Shown here: positions 46,401 through 55,895 of the stretch, one piece after another
Position numbering within the stretch: position 1 is the stretch's first letter
Layout: each line of letters starts with the position of its first letter
Source: Gelatoporia subvermispora B
Taxonomy: Eukaryota; Basidiomycota; Agaricomycetes; Polyporales; Gelatoporiaceae
Direction of reading: 5' to 3'
DNA: 64,000 nt
NCBI GenBank assembly: GCA_000320605.2
Contig: KB445809.1
Coordinates: 375,422-439,421, forward strand
Program-made: the position numbers and the translations under genes
The notes under the pieces: generated by a model
What the model saw: the letters and a program-made list of their open reading frames with translations, nothing else
What the model was told of the DNA's origin: nothing
The model's database searches: none

Positions 46401-46665
46401 GTGGGATCATCACTAATTTACCGCCGCCCTTCAAAGCTATGGAAGCCAACAACTCTCTCGTGGCGGTGCGTCCATGCTTCTGCGGTAACAGCGCATTCAC
46501 TGATATCGCCACGCGTAGACCTTCAATACGTTGCAGGGCAAGGAATCCGCGCTGACTGCCGCTTGTACGGGCGATTGCATCAAAGCGAGGATTTGTTATA
46601 TGCGCAGTGGAAGCGCCAGCTTGGCGTTCGCAAATTGCATCCCTGGCTTCGGGTCCGTCCAGTAA
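43447..46665 (+). CDS. Acid sphingomyelinase-like phosphodiesterase
   Basis: Secreted calcineurin-like phosphoesterase of the acid sphingomyelinase family, which cleaves sphingomyelin-type phosphodiesters to ceramide and the head group. ATG at 43447, signal sequence MLRQILASVGPFALVAGGLA. A saposin-B domain follows (CASCQAILEVLKFVS ... AVQLCDKLDLSSNCENQFGP, about 43935-44065). Metal-site motifs in order: LHLSDMHIDPR (DxH), YTGDLVSHDSEN (GD), ALGNHDTHNE (GNHD), WILGHVLSGWDG (GH) and FFGHTHEDQ (GHxH, about 45815-45840, split by an intron). The C-terminal domain has SGFRMYEVDSATFDIVNAYT, GPHDPLNATWWHLVTEAM and a Cys-rich end closing at 46665. About twelve short introns. All metal ligands appear present. 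The family's mammalian members are lysosomal; fungal ones are probably secreted or vacuolar. Confidence 0.88.
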
Positions 46666-46857
46666 GCAGGCCGATAGTACCGAGCCTACGTGTATTAGTT
46701 GAGGAATCAAACGCACTGTGATCTCATCGCGAGCCCGCAAGTTTACGCCAAGTGTGGACGGAGATGTATAGCACCACCTCATTGAGGGTGGATGTTAACC
46801 CGAATCATTACTCTTATGACAAGCAATCTGCGTCTTCGTGGTTGGGACACAGGACAG

Positions 46858-47995
46858 TCAATTGAACGATATCGACAATTTCCCTTGAGCATGGAGCCCA
46901 GCGAAACGCTCTTTCATCGTCTCCTCGATCCATCGGCGGCTTCGTGGCGTGTTCTCGTATTGATGCGATGACCCAAAACGGAAAACAACGCTCCGCAGAT
47001 TGTGAAAGTGTGTATCGGATAGTATGTCTGACAGGCTGTCGATATCATGGAGACTGCCGTGTCGAGTGCTCAGCATTATTGTTTCCACTTGTGGTACTTG
47101 CGAGAGAGCTATAGCAGTCCATTCCAAGGACGAAGATGCGATGATGATTGTCTGCAGTGCTTGACAACGCGCCAGGCAGTCTGCGAGTTGTGGAGCAGAA
47201 TCGCCTGTGCCTCATAATCAGCGATCCGCACCATAGTGATCTTCAAACGCAGATGTCCTTACCTTGGGCACGATACCATACTTGCATCTCCAATTCTTTG
47301 AGCCCAGCACCCAGAGAGCGCAGGAGGCGGCATAGGACGGATGTATCAAAAGCGTGGTATGCCGTGAACGACAAGCTTTCCAGATGCGGCAGGGCGTTTA
47401 ACAAGATGCTGTACGTCAGGAATTCGCTTCCCCCATCCATGCAGAGCCGTCGAAGGTTTGACAAGGGTGCCAATTTGACTGAACGTGCTTTGCGCCCGCC
47501 TATACAGTCGTATAGTACAGACCACAACGTCAAACTTTCGAGACGCGGGTAGGCCTCGAACAACGCCGGTACGTCCCATAGCTCACTGAACGAGCCCAGG
47601 ATTGTCAGGTCCGTCACAGGGCCAATGGCAGCGAATGCCTCCTGGTGGATATGCTTCACCCAGCCCTGCAGGCGCAGAGTAGTAACCGCTCCCAGGCGAC
47701 TAGTGATCGATATGAAGGCCGGCGAAGGAGGCTGAGGTGACATGTCTAAAGTAAGGTTCCGCACATATAATCCCAGATGAGGTGAGAGTAGGAGAATTTG
47801 GTCGAAGGTGTGGTACTTCCGGGCAGTGTCGAGTTTGACGGTATGGAACAGATGGAGCCTAGCCGCTGCCACCCATGAACGACAAGTCAAGCTGCAATTG
47901 TGCAAGCCTCCCAGATCGTCGTGCAAAAAGTCGATGATCCGGTCTGTTAGCTCGGGTGGTAGCATGGGCATAATCGACGTTTCCGTCTCCACCAA
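46858..47995 (-). CDS. F-box protein 3
   Basis: Two exons. Exon 1 from 47995 has the F-box MLPPELTDRIIDFLHDDLGG, LHNCSLTCRSWVAAARLHLF, then leucine-rich strands (VRNLTLDMSPQ, VTTLRLQGW, VTDLTILGSF, LESLTLWSVLY, LRRLCMDGG, LESLSFTAYHAF, LKELEMQVW). A GTAAGG...CAG intron (about 47240-47155) joins VWYRAQ to ASSSLEWTAIALSQVPQVET, ending LSISFN at 46858. Same layout as F-box proteins 1 and 2, but on a separate site between the sphingomyelinase and the terpene synthase. Presumed SCF substrate adaptor. Confidence 0.8.
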
Positions 47996-48925
47996 GACTC
48001 GACACTTTGAGAGCCGCGGGTAGCAGTTCTGGATCGTAGCAACTTTGAAGGTTTCGATTTAGTTGAAGTCGAGGTAATAGAACAGAGTCTCACCTCCGCT
48101 GACCACAGGCATGCGCTGGCAGTTGGGTAAGACGAGTATTTTGGGACATGGCTCCCAGAGTTCCGATTCTGATGGAAGAAGACAAGGCACGGTTCACTTG
48201 ACGGACTGGAAGCGGCAAGTGACTTCGGAGCGACCGCCGACACGTGTAACTCGCGACGCGTAACGTACACGTGAGCTGCGTGACCCGGGGATCGTGTGCC
48301 TAGTACACGCGTCGCGGCGTCGCCACGTCGTAGTGTACGAGTGATTTGTCAGTATCAGACTGGACTTCAATCAGTTTCTTCATACTTATCAGTCTATATG
48401 CAGCATACATCGCATATTATATAGCATGCGGAAGATAGTCTGCAGTCAAGCAGTTACGAAAATGCCCGGGCAGACAGACTCTGAATGGACGTGGCAACAG
48501 TCCAAAGACTGGAATTGTGGGCTTCGATGATTCAGATGAGAGGTATGAAATCGTAGCTCGCTCGAGCGCGCATTGAGCGAAGCAACGAGATGACCGCGCT
48601 CGGATCGTTACGTCGGATGAGTGCTGGACTAGCAATCGGAAAGAGATGTTCCAATATATGTTAGATGAACTCTGTTCAGTGATGGGCTGGTGAGCGAACA
48701 CAGAAATATTGGGGGAGGGTATGGATATGTAAAAACATCGCAATCACCTTATCATGTGCGCCGGCTTGTATTCTCAAAAACACGTTCATGCGATAGCGCT
48801 AATCGCACCCAATTCGGACTAAGTTCATCAGCACTAATTGCTGCCGACAGGGAGCAGCCGCTATAAAACACGCAGCTTCGCAGTATCTACAGACGCTCTG
48901 ATCATATACGTTGTCACCCCCACGG
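47996..48925. other. Intergenic, divergent promoter region
   Basis: Lies between the divergent F-box protein 3 and the terpene synthase gene. A minus-strand 108-residue frame (48417-48743) lacks domains. A CG-rich palindromic patch (GTACACGCGTCGCGGCGTCG) occurs near 48302. CTATAAAA at about 48861-48868 is a good TATA box for the downstream gene, 58-65 bp before its ATG. Confidence 0.5.
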
Positions 48926-50510
48926 ATGTCCTCTTATCGGTATACCACGCTCATTCTCGATCTCGGTGACGTGCTCTTCACCTGGTCTCCAAAGACGAAG
49001 ACTAGCATATCGTCACGAGTTCTCAAAGACATCCTGAACTCTCCGACATGGTTCGAGTACGAGCGAGGCCATATCTCGCAGGAGGAGTGCTACGGACGCG
49101 TGGGCGGCGCGTTCTCGCTCGAACCTAGCGAAATAGAGAGTGCGTTCAAGCAGGCGCGCGCGTCGATGGAATCGAACGAGGAGCTCATCGCACTCGTCCG
49201 AGAGCTCAAGGCACAGTCCAATGGACAGCTCCGCGTCTTCGTACTATCCAATATGTCGCAGCCGGACTATGAATATGTCCGGACGTTGCCCGCGGACTGG
49301 TCCATCTTCGACAAAGTGTTCCCTTCTGCACTCGTCGGGGAGCGCAAACCGCATCTTGGTGTGTACAAGCATGTCATCGAGGAAACAGGGATAGACCCGC
49401 GCACGGCGGTCTTTGTCGATGACAAGTTCGAGAACGTGCAACCAGCACGCAGCTTGGGCATGCGTGGCGTTGTTTTCGATAAGTATCAAGATGTCGATCG
49501 TGCGTTAAGAAACATCTTCGGCGACCCTATTCAAAGAGGTCGAACCTTCCTATGCAATCATGCCAACGACAGAAGCACTGTTTTGCACACCGAGGAGAAT
49601 TTTAATGAGAATCATGCGCAATTTCTGATCGCAGACTTGATGGGCGAACAGTAAGTGAGCATTCTCCTTGGTGCCATATATCTAGACTGACAGGTGCATC
49701 AGCAATTTCACTGTTGTCCCTGATGGGCTCGAGACATGGAACTACTTTCGCGGTGAGTTGGAAAGTAGACCGATGGATCGATAAAACGACTCATTGGTTC
49801 TGGGTATAGAACGAAAGTTATTCCGGAAGCCTGTTCCAGATGATCTCGATACAACGTCAATCGCGCTGACGGTCTTGAGGCGAGATCCAGAGACAGCGAA
49901 AATCGTGATGAATGAAATGCTGCGTTGCAGGGACAGTGGTGGCATCTTCCAGGTGAATTGGCGTCTTACTATGTTTGTGGCGCTAAGTGCAAACTGATAC
50001 CTTCACCAGACCTACTTCGATGATAAGCTGCTGAAGGTGGACCCGCTCACGAACGTCAATGTTCTGACGTTGTTCCATACATACGACCGCGGAACGGAGG
50101 TACAGGAGCCACTCGAGTGGATCCGTTCCGTTTTACTGCATCGCGCCTACATCGGAGAACCGCAGTTCTGGCCATCCGCAGAATACTTCCTTTACTTCGT
50201 CTTTCGCCTAGCCTTCTGCACGACAGAGCTCGCGTTGCTAAAGACGCTCCTAGCCGACCGCGTGGCCGAGCGAGTTGGCGCAGATGGAAATGCTCTGGAC
50301 TTGGGTTTCCGGCTGCTGATGTGTGCGAGACTGAACGTCGAAAACAAAGTCGACCTGCCGAAGCTGTTGGACCTGCAGTGTGCGGATGGAGGCTGGGATG
50401 GCGAATATGTCTACAGATTCAGTGTACCTGGTATCAAGGTCTCCAACCGGGGTCTCGCCACTGCTGCTGCCGTGAGGGCCCTGACCGCGGTCCGGCAAGG
50501 CCATCCATGA
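48926..50510 (+). CDS. HAD-like terpene synthase, drimane type
   Basis: Two-domain protein. Residues 1 to about 240 form a haloacid-dehalogenase-like domain: motif I ILDLGDVLFTW, motif II VLSNMSQ, motif III Lys in GERKPHLGVYK, motif IV VFVDDKFENV. The remainder is a terpene-cyclase beta-type domain with the class II acid motif VPDDLDTTS (DxDTT, about 49840) and a QW-like motif LQCADGGWDGEYVYRF, then SNRGLATAAAVRAL. This layout matches the AstC/AncC group of fungal drimane sesquiterpene synthases, in which the DxDTT domain protonates and cyclises farnesyl diphosphate and the HAD domain removes phosphate to give drimane alcohols. Exons: 48926-49650, 49703-49753, 49810-49952, 50010-50510, all GT-AG, frame intact. 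I chose the ATG at 48926 because it lies just before motif I. Product identity is unproven. Confidence 0.88.
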
Positions 50511-50695
50511 ACGCACGATGTTTTCCCTCCGGTGTATTATTTGTGTAAGAAGAGTTCTTGTTCATGGAAGTTACATACGAAGGATACGTCTGATTTATTG
50601 AAGCATTGTGGAAGGGAAGTTGAGTAGTGTGGGTGGTCAGAAGACTCGCAGAGTGATGGCGACACAATTCACAACTACAGCGCACCATTGACGCC

Positions 50696-53032
50696 TTACA
50701 ATTTCGCAAACCACGCGACTGCACGCTCTTCAATACTCTGATCCTGATCTTCGTCAGACAGAAATCCCTCGAGGAACCCACACCCCGTCACAATGCCATT
50801 GACTAACTTGCATTCCGCTCTCGGCCCGAGCCAACCCAGAGAGCCGTCCAAGCCTGCGAGGTAGGATGCAAACGGGGTGGTGTTAAGCCCATATCCGTGA
50901 GGGTAGAGTGAAGGGAGAGTGATTACGAAGTGCGAAGACGAGGCAGCCCCATCCGTACCATTCTGTGATGCGTCGGTGGGGTCAGCCAGCGCGAAGAGAG
51001 CGATATGGCTAGAGATCCAGCGAGGCCAGCGTCCATAGAGGCCGGGCCGCAGTAAGGTTGCGAATGGCTTGGTTGAATTCTCGAACGATAGGTGAGCCTG
51101 GTTTGATTCGCCGTCCTCCATAGTGGTCGAATGCTGTACGGAGAGGTAAGATGGTATCGACGCGAAGGCCGAGAGCACGTCTGTGCAGTATGCCGACGTG
51201 CTCGTGGGGGCACACAACTTGAGCCCGCCGTAACCAAAATTCTGGTACGTTCCCGCAAACCCTTCAAGTGGTACTGGGAGCTCTGCCGCGGAATTCCTGT
51301 TACAACTAACAGGGCTGTCCAGGTCCGCACGCACGGTGTCGCGCTGGAGAACAGGCGCGCCGCGTGCATGTTCAGCGAGATATGCAGCAGTATGCGCGGA
51401 GGTATCCCCTGTCGTACTTCCCATCGTAGACTCTGCATGTATGGAAGGCGGAAGCCCAAGGAGGTGGTCGAGAATGTTGTACGCAGCGATGCCAAGCGCT
51501 AATGCACTGCCGTCGACGCTGCCGAACCCAATGATCCCGATCTTGTCCCAAGGCAGATACAACAAGACGGTATTGAACCCCGTGATGCCACCGTTGTGCC
51601 CCACAATCTGGACGGTTTATCGAAATGATCGGTCAATCATGTGGAAGTATTAAGGCCATGCGTAATACCCACCTCGTGCCCGCGATATGAAAGGCGACCC
51701 CAGCCCAGCCCATAGCCTTGGATCGATACATCCGGTGAACCGCGCCCATCCATGATGGTACGTGAAGTAGTGATCTCATCTACGACTGACTTCGGGATGA
51801 CACTCGTGTTCGCCCATGGGTCAACGCCGCCATTGATCATGGTCGCCACCCATTTGGTCTTTTGAGACCCTTCGTGAGGTTGCGATCATGCCCACCTCGA
51901 AGAACACGTACCATATCGATCGTATTGGAGTTGATACCTCCAGGTCCGTCAGCCGTGTCACCAGTGACCTCGGAACGCCAGAACGGAACACGACGACCAT
52001 TAGGAGCCCATGCGTGGCTGAGCTTTCCTGATTGTTCGGCGCGTACGGGATCGTATGTCGAGTCCGTCATATTGAGCGGATAAAAGATGCGTTCATGGAC
52101 GAACTCCGTAAATGGCTGGCCAGAATATTTCGTAATGATGTACGCAACAACAGAATACATCTACAGCTTGGGATCAGGCTATCTGCTCATCTGAGACCCG
52201 ACGGTCCTGAGAATGACATGCCTGGTTACTATACTGCATTTTCTCGCGAATCTCCGTGGATTTCAAGAAACGCATTCGCTTTAGAACATCGATGGTATCT
52301 TCATCGGGATAGACAGCAAGATCATGCCTGTCACAAAGGAGCATCAATATGTGAAATCGGAGGCTGTGATAGATAATTGACCTCGGTACCCCAGACAGAT
52401 GAGACAGCAAGTCACGCAGGCTGGCCTTTTCAGTTGCGTAGGCGTCTTGGAGTCTCCATTCAGTCGTAGGAAGCAAGGAGGCAATCTTTGTATCCCATGT
52501 CAGGTTGTCGACAGAAGGGGGCAGAGCCGTGCGATTACAACCAGATGCGAAGTCGTCAATGAGGAGTCCTACGCTTGTGGCCACGAAGGCCTTCGAGCAG
52601 GACCCTATAGAATACAATGTCTGCGCGAAAAATCGCAATCAATACTTCGTGCCGCTGTCCACAACGAGGAGTGGGATGTGCAAACATATTGATACTCACA
52701 TCCGGCGACACAGGATCCCCATCCTCCGTCTTCAATCCCCACGTGCTGAAATCCAGCTCGGGTAACTCAGAACCACTGAATCTGACCACACCAAATGATA
52801 CACCTGGGATTTTCGCCTGAATACGGAGGGACTCGATATAGTGCCATATTTTTGGTGGTACCGCCCAGTGGGCATTATGCTTGGGGGAGCCTCCCGGTCT
52901 TGATATCCCCGTCAAGACGAGTGCCAGACATGGTATAGCACCCGAAATGGGAAAGTGTTGTGCCAAAGAGTACAACGCAACTGTACCCCAGACCAGCGAG
53001 ACCGACAATAAAGCAATCCGCCACAGCTCCAT
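50696..53032 (-). CDS. Class-C beta-lactamase-like serine hydrolase
   Basis: From 53032: an N-terminal membrane anchor or signal (WRIALLSVSLVWGTVALYSL), then PGVSFGVVRFSG, active-site SxxK in TLYSIGSCSKAFVATS, DLLSHLSGVPRHDLAVYPDE, YxN-type MQYSNQMYSVVAYIITKY, PLNMTDSTYDP, DGPGGINSNTIDMTKWVATM, GYGLGWG, and HxG in VGHNGGITGFN. A C-terminal beta domain of about 250 residues ends with GLYGRWPRWISSHIALFALA and VNGIVTGCGFLEGF. This is the fungal beta-lactamase/LACTB-like (DUF3471-type) family: serine esterases or peptidases, not true antibiotic resistance enzymes. The YSNQ/MYSVV junction uses a GC-AG intron (52161-52221). It is convergent with the terpene synthase, 185 bp away. A dead C-terminal copy lies at 21590-21985. 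Confidence 0.88.
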
Positions 53033-53831
53033 AATCTGCTGTGCCTACGAGGGAAGAAGCTGAAGTGTGCAGTTGGAAAGTTCCCTCCTTGAAAGCCTCA
53101 CATATACGTCATTCGCAGTTCGCAGTCGTTGAGTTCTGTCGTTTCGTGAGAAACCCCGGTCAACGCAAGCAGTTCAGAAGGACTGCGCCATCAGAGGGTC
53201 ACGCAGCACAATCTGATGAACCATGCAGCAGGAATCGATACGACCACAGGTGCGCAGAAAGTCCGCATGGACAGCTGATCAGGTGAATGTTCGAACTGCA
53301 ATGATAATATGTAGCCGCCATCGACCACGGTCACTGCATGAGCGCCCGAACCCGGACAAGCGAGGCTGACTTCCTGCGGCAAATCATGCTCTCTACAGAC
53401 ATAGCGAAACAACGTACGAGGGTGTTCAGATCTCTATAACCATCTGTGCCTTGGTTATCGAAAAGCCTCTGTACTAGCAGCGCCGCAGCTGCAGGAGGCT
53501 GCATGCAATGCCTGCCACGGCCTCATTCAGCCGGTGACTAAGCAGAGTGATCGACCCGTGGGAAATTGAACTCGCGTGGGCAACGACTCTCCCTCGGCGA
53601 GGTCGTTCTTAGAACGTACTTACGCCGTCCTCAACATCTCCCGCAAGCTCTCCAACCCATTTTTCTTCAGCGTACGATTCTACATCTGAGACTCTTGAAA
53701 GACGCGCCGGCTACCCGTACTTTTGAGGCCATCTATTGAGCGACAAACATAATACCTTCTATCGTCCTGGTCTACCAGCCGACTCCTTCCGCCACCAAAC
53801 GTTACGTGAATTAAATATCACCTAGATCACT
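53033..53831. other. Divergent promoter region, no gene supported
   Basis: Between the serine hydrolase (minus) and the SWP73 gene (plus). Small frames on both strands carry no domain. CTACATCTGAGACTC near 53680 and the pyrimidine-rich sequence before 53832 are compatible with a 5' leader. Confidence 0.4.
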
Positions 53832-55470
53832 ATGGACGCCCAGAAACCAATTACGAAGTACGATATCTTCTTGAGGGTGCTACAAGACGCGTCTTCGACG
53901 TTCTCATTTGTCCCCTGACAGAAAGCGCAAGCTCACGGACAAGAACCTCCCTAATGCCCTCCTCCAGTCGTCTGAGTTCTCCGCCGACTCGCAGATGTAC
54001 ACCGACCTCTTACAGATGGAGCGGAAGTTAGACTGGACAATGACGCGGAAACGGGTAGAGGTGCAAGATGCGCTGAGCCGTCCGGTACCCGTGCGTGGCT
54101 TGAACGGCAATGTATGCCACGATGCTCAAACCTCTATGTCGTACAGGCTACACGGACGCTGCGAATATTCATGAGCCACACTGTGTCTGGCCAGGCATGG
54201 CAGCAAGGCACGGAGGAGCCGAAGGTCAACCCTGAGACCGGTGAAGGTATCCCAGCGTTCTCGTTCAGGATCGAGGGGAGAGTCTTGGAGGTTCGTATCG
54301 AGCATACGTTTCTCAGGTCTTCCGCACTGAACCTCGTGCCTCATGATATGCACAGATTCCAAATCAAAGAGCAAAAGACCGCGCACCACCCCGCAAGTTC
54401 TCGACTCTGATCAAACATATGGTTATAGAGCTTGACCGTGATCCGGCGTTATACCCGGATGGAAATGTGGTAGAGGTACGTTTGCTCACCATCCTACCCT
54501 GGGTCTCTCTGACATCCAACAAAGTGGCTTCCCGGGCCAAATCAACCTTCTCTTGACGGTTTCACGATTCGCCGCAAGGGTGACACTGTCACCAAAATAC
54601 GGGTTGTACTTCACCTCGAGCAGCAACCACAGCAATTCAAGGTTCATCCAGACCTAGGTACGTCCTCGTCTCGTCTGGTTGGTCACCTATGTGACATAAG
54701 TGCCTTCCGTAGGGAGCGTTTTGGGATTGAAAGAAGACAGTCGAACGGGCGTCGTCCAAGCATTGTGGAACTACATCAAAATTCACAATCTGCAGGACAA
54801 GGTCGACCGAAGGGTAGTGCGAGCAGACGCACACCTACGCCCTGTTAGTAGTTTTTCTTCGAAAACAAGTTCTTCTACTTGCTGACCAGGTGTCAGCTCT
54901 TCGGACCACAAGAAACTATTCTCTTCCAGCAACTCCCAGAACTCGCGAACCGCTACCTCATACCCCCTGATCCCGTTGTCCTGCACTACACACTCAACCC
55001 AGCGCTCCCACCGCCCGAGAAGCCAAGCGCATGGGACGTGGAAGTGAAAGTTGACGATCTGAGCCTGAAGAGCCGAATGAACCACACTATTCTGCAGATG
55101 TCGTCCGAGACTGCCCGGGAGCTCTCGAAGATGGATGAAGAGGTAGGCTGATTCGTGATTGCCTCAGAGTGTTACTCGATAATTAACATACGGTCTACGG
55201 CAGATCGCACTACACGTGCAATCGCTCAACAACTCACATCTCAAGCGCACGTTCCTGCGCGCCTTCGAGGAGGACCCGCGTGGGTTCATCCAGGAGTGGC
55301 TCGCATCGCAGGCACGCGACCTCGAGAGCGTGCTGGGCAGCGGTCCGAGCGAGGGCCAGACCATGCGCCAGGAGGATCTGAAGCGCAGCGAGTTCTTCCG
55401 GCTACCGTGGGTGGAAGAGGCAGTGGCAATCCAGGAGGGCATGCGTCTCGCGGCAAAGACGGGCTTGTGA
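53832..55470 (+). CDS. SWI/SNF-RSC subunit of SWP73/SMARCD family
   Basis: Chromatin-remodelling subunit (Snf12/Rsc6/Ssr3 family). The proposed start at 53832 (MDAQKPITK) is spliced from 53857 to 53922, giving KKRKLTDKNLPNALLQSSEF, then QMERKLDWTMTRKRVEVQDA; a short intron leads to TRTLRIFMSHTVSGQAWQQG, PAFSFRIEGRVLEV, STLIKHMVIELDRDP and VRVVLHLEQQP-type sequence. The SWIB domain follows (VHPDLGSVLGLKEDSRTGVV, ALWNYIKIHNLQDKVDRRVV, LFGPQETILFQQLPELANRY), then a C-terminal helical region (LKRTFLRAFEEDPRGFIQEW, SEFFRLPWVEEAVAIQ) ending at 55470. The N-terminus is shorter than in most relatives, which have a Pro/Gln-rich leader; the first exon is therefore the least certain part. The SWIB fold docks the subunit in BAF/RSC complexes. 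Confidence 0.88.
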
Positions 55471-55895
55471 GTGCCTGAGCGGCGCCGGTGTTACGTGTAT
55501 TGTATAGGCTGTGTTATGTATTGTTATTTTCCTTGCTGCATTGTCCGGACATGTCGTTCACTGAGAAAAACACGTTTTCCAAGTGGCGTTTTGCAGTGCT
55601 TGTTATTCTGCATTGTTCGTAGGCGTGTAGCAGCTGAACGCCTGAGTGTGAGAAAATTCTGAGCTGGTGGTGAGTGCCAAGATTGGAAGGCGGCGACTTC
55701 CCGATGGATCTGTGATCGTACCTACACGCAATGGTCGGCTATTCAAGAGAACAACACCAACTCGTTGCCTGACATTGCGTTGCTACTCGTATATATCACC
55801 TTGACACCCATTGAACACCTTCGCAACATTCCAGCTTGCATTTGAACCCCCACTTGACCAGAAAGAAGTATCGTAGACGTTGGAGATAGCAGAAG
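55471..55895. other. Intergenic, head of BAR-SH3 gene
   Basis: 3' flank of SWP73 and promoter of the next gene. Nothing else recognised. Confidence 0.4.

Noticed and set aside
48290..48330. CG-rich palindromic patch as an origin or methylation target
   Set aside because: Too short and with no repeats or flanking AT element to support a specific role.
50696..53032. Antibiotic-resistance beta-lactamase by transfer
   Set aside because: The gene has fungal introns throughout and a C-terminal domain typical of eukaryotic LACTB-like esterases, so it is a resident fungal family rather than a recent bacterial gene.
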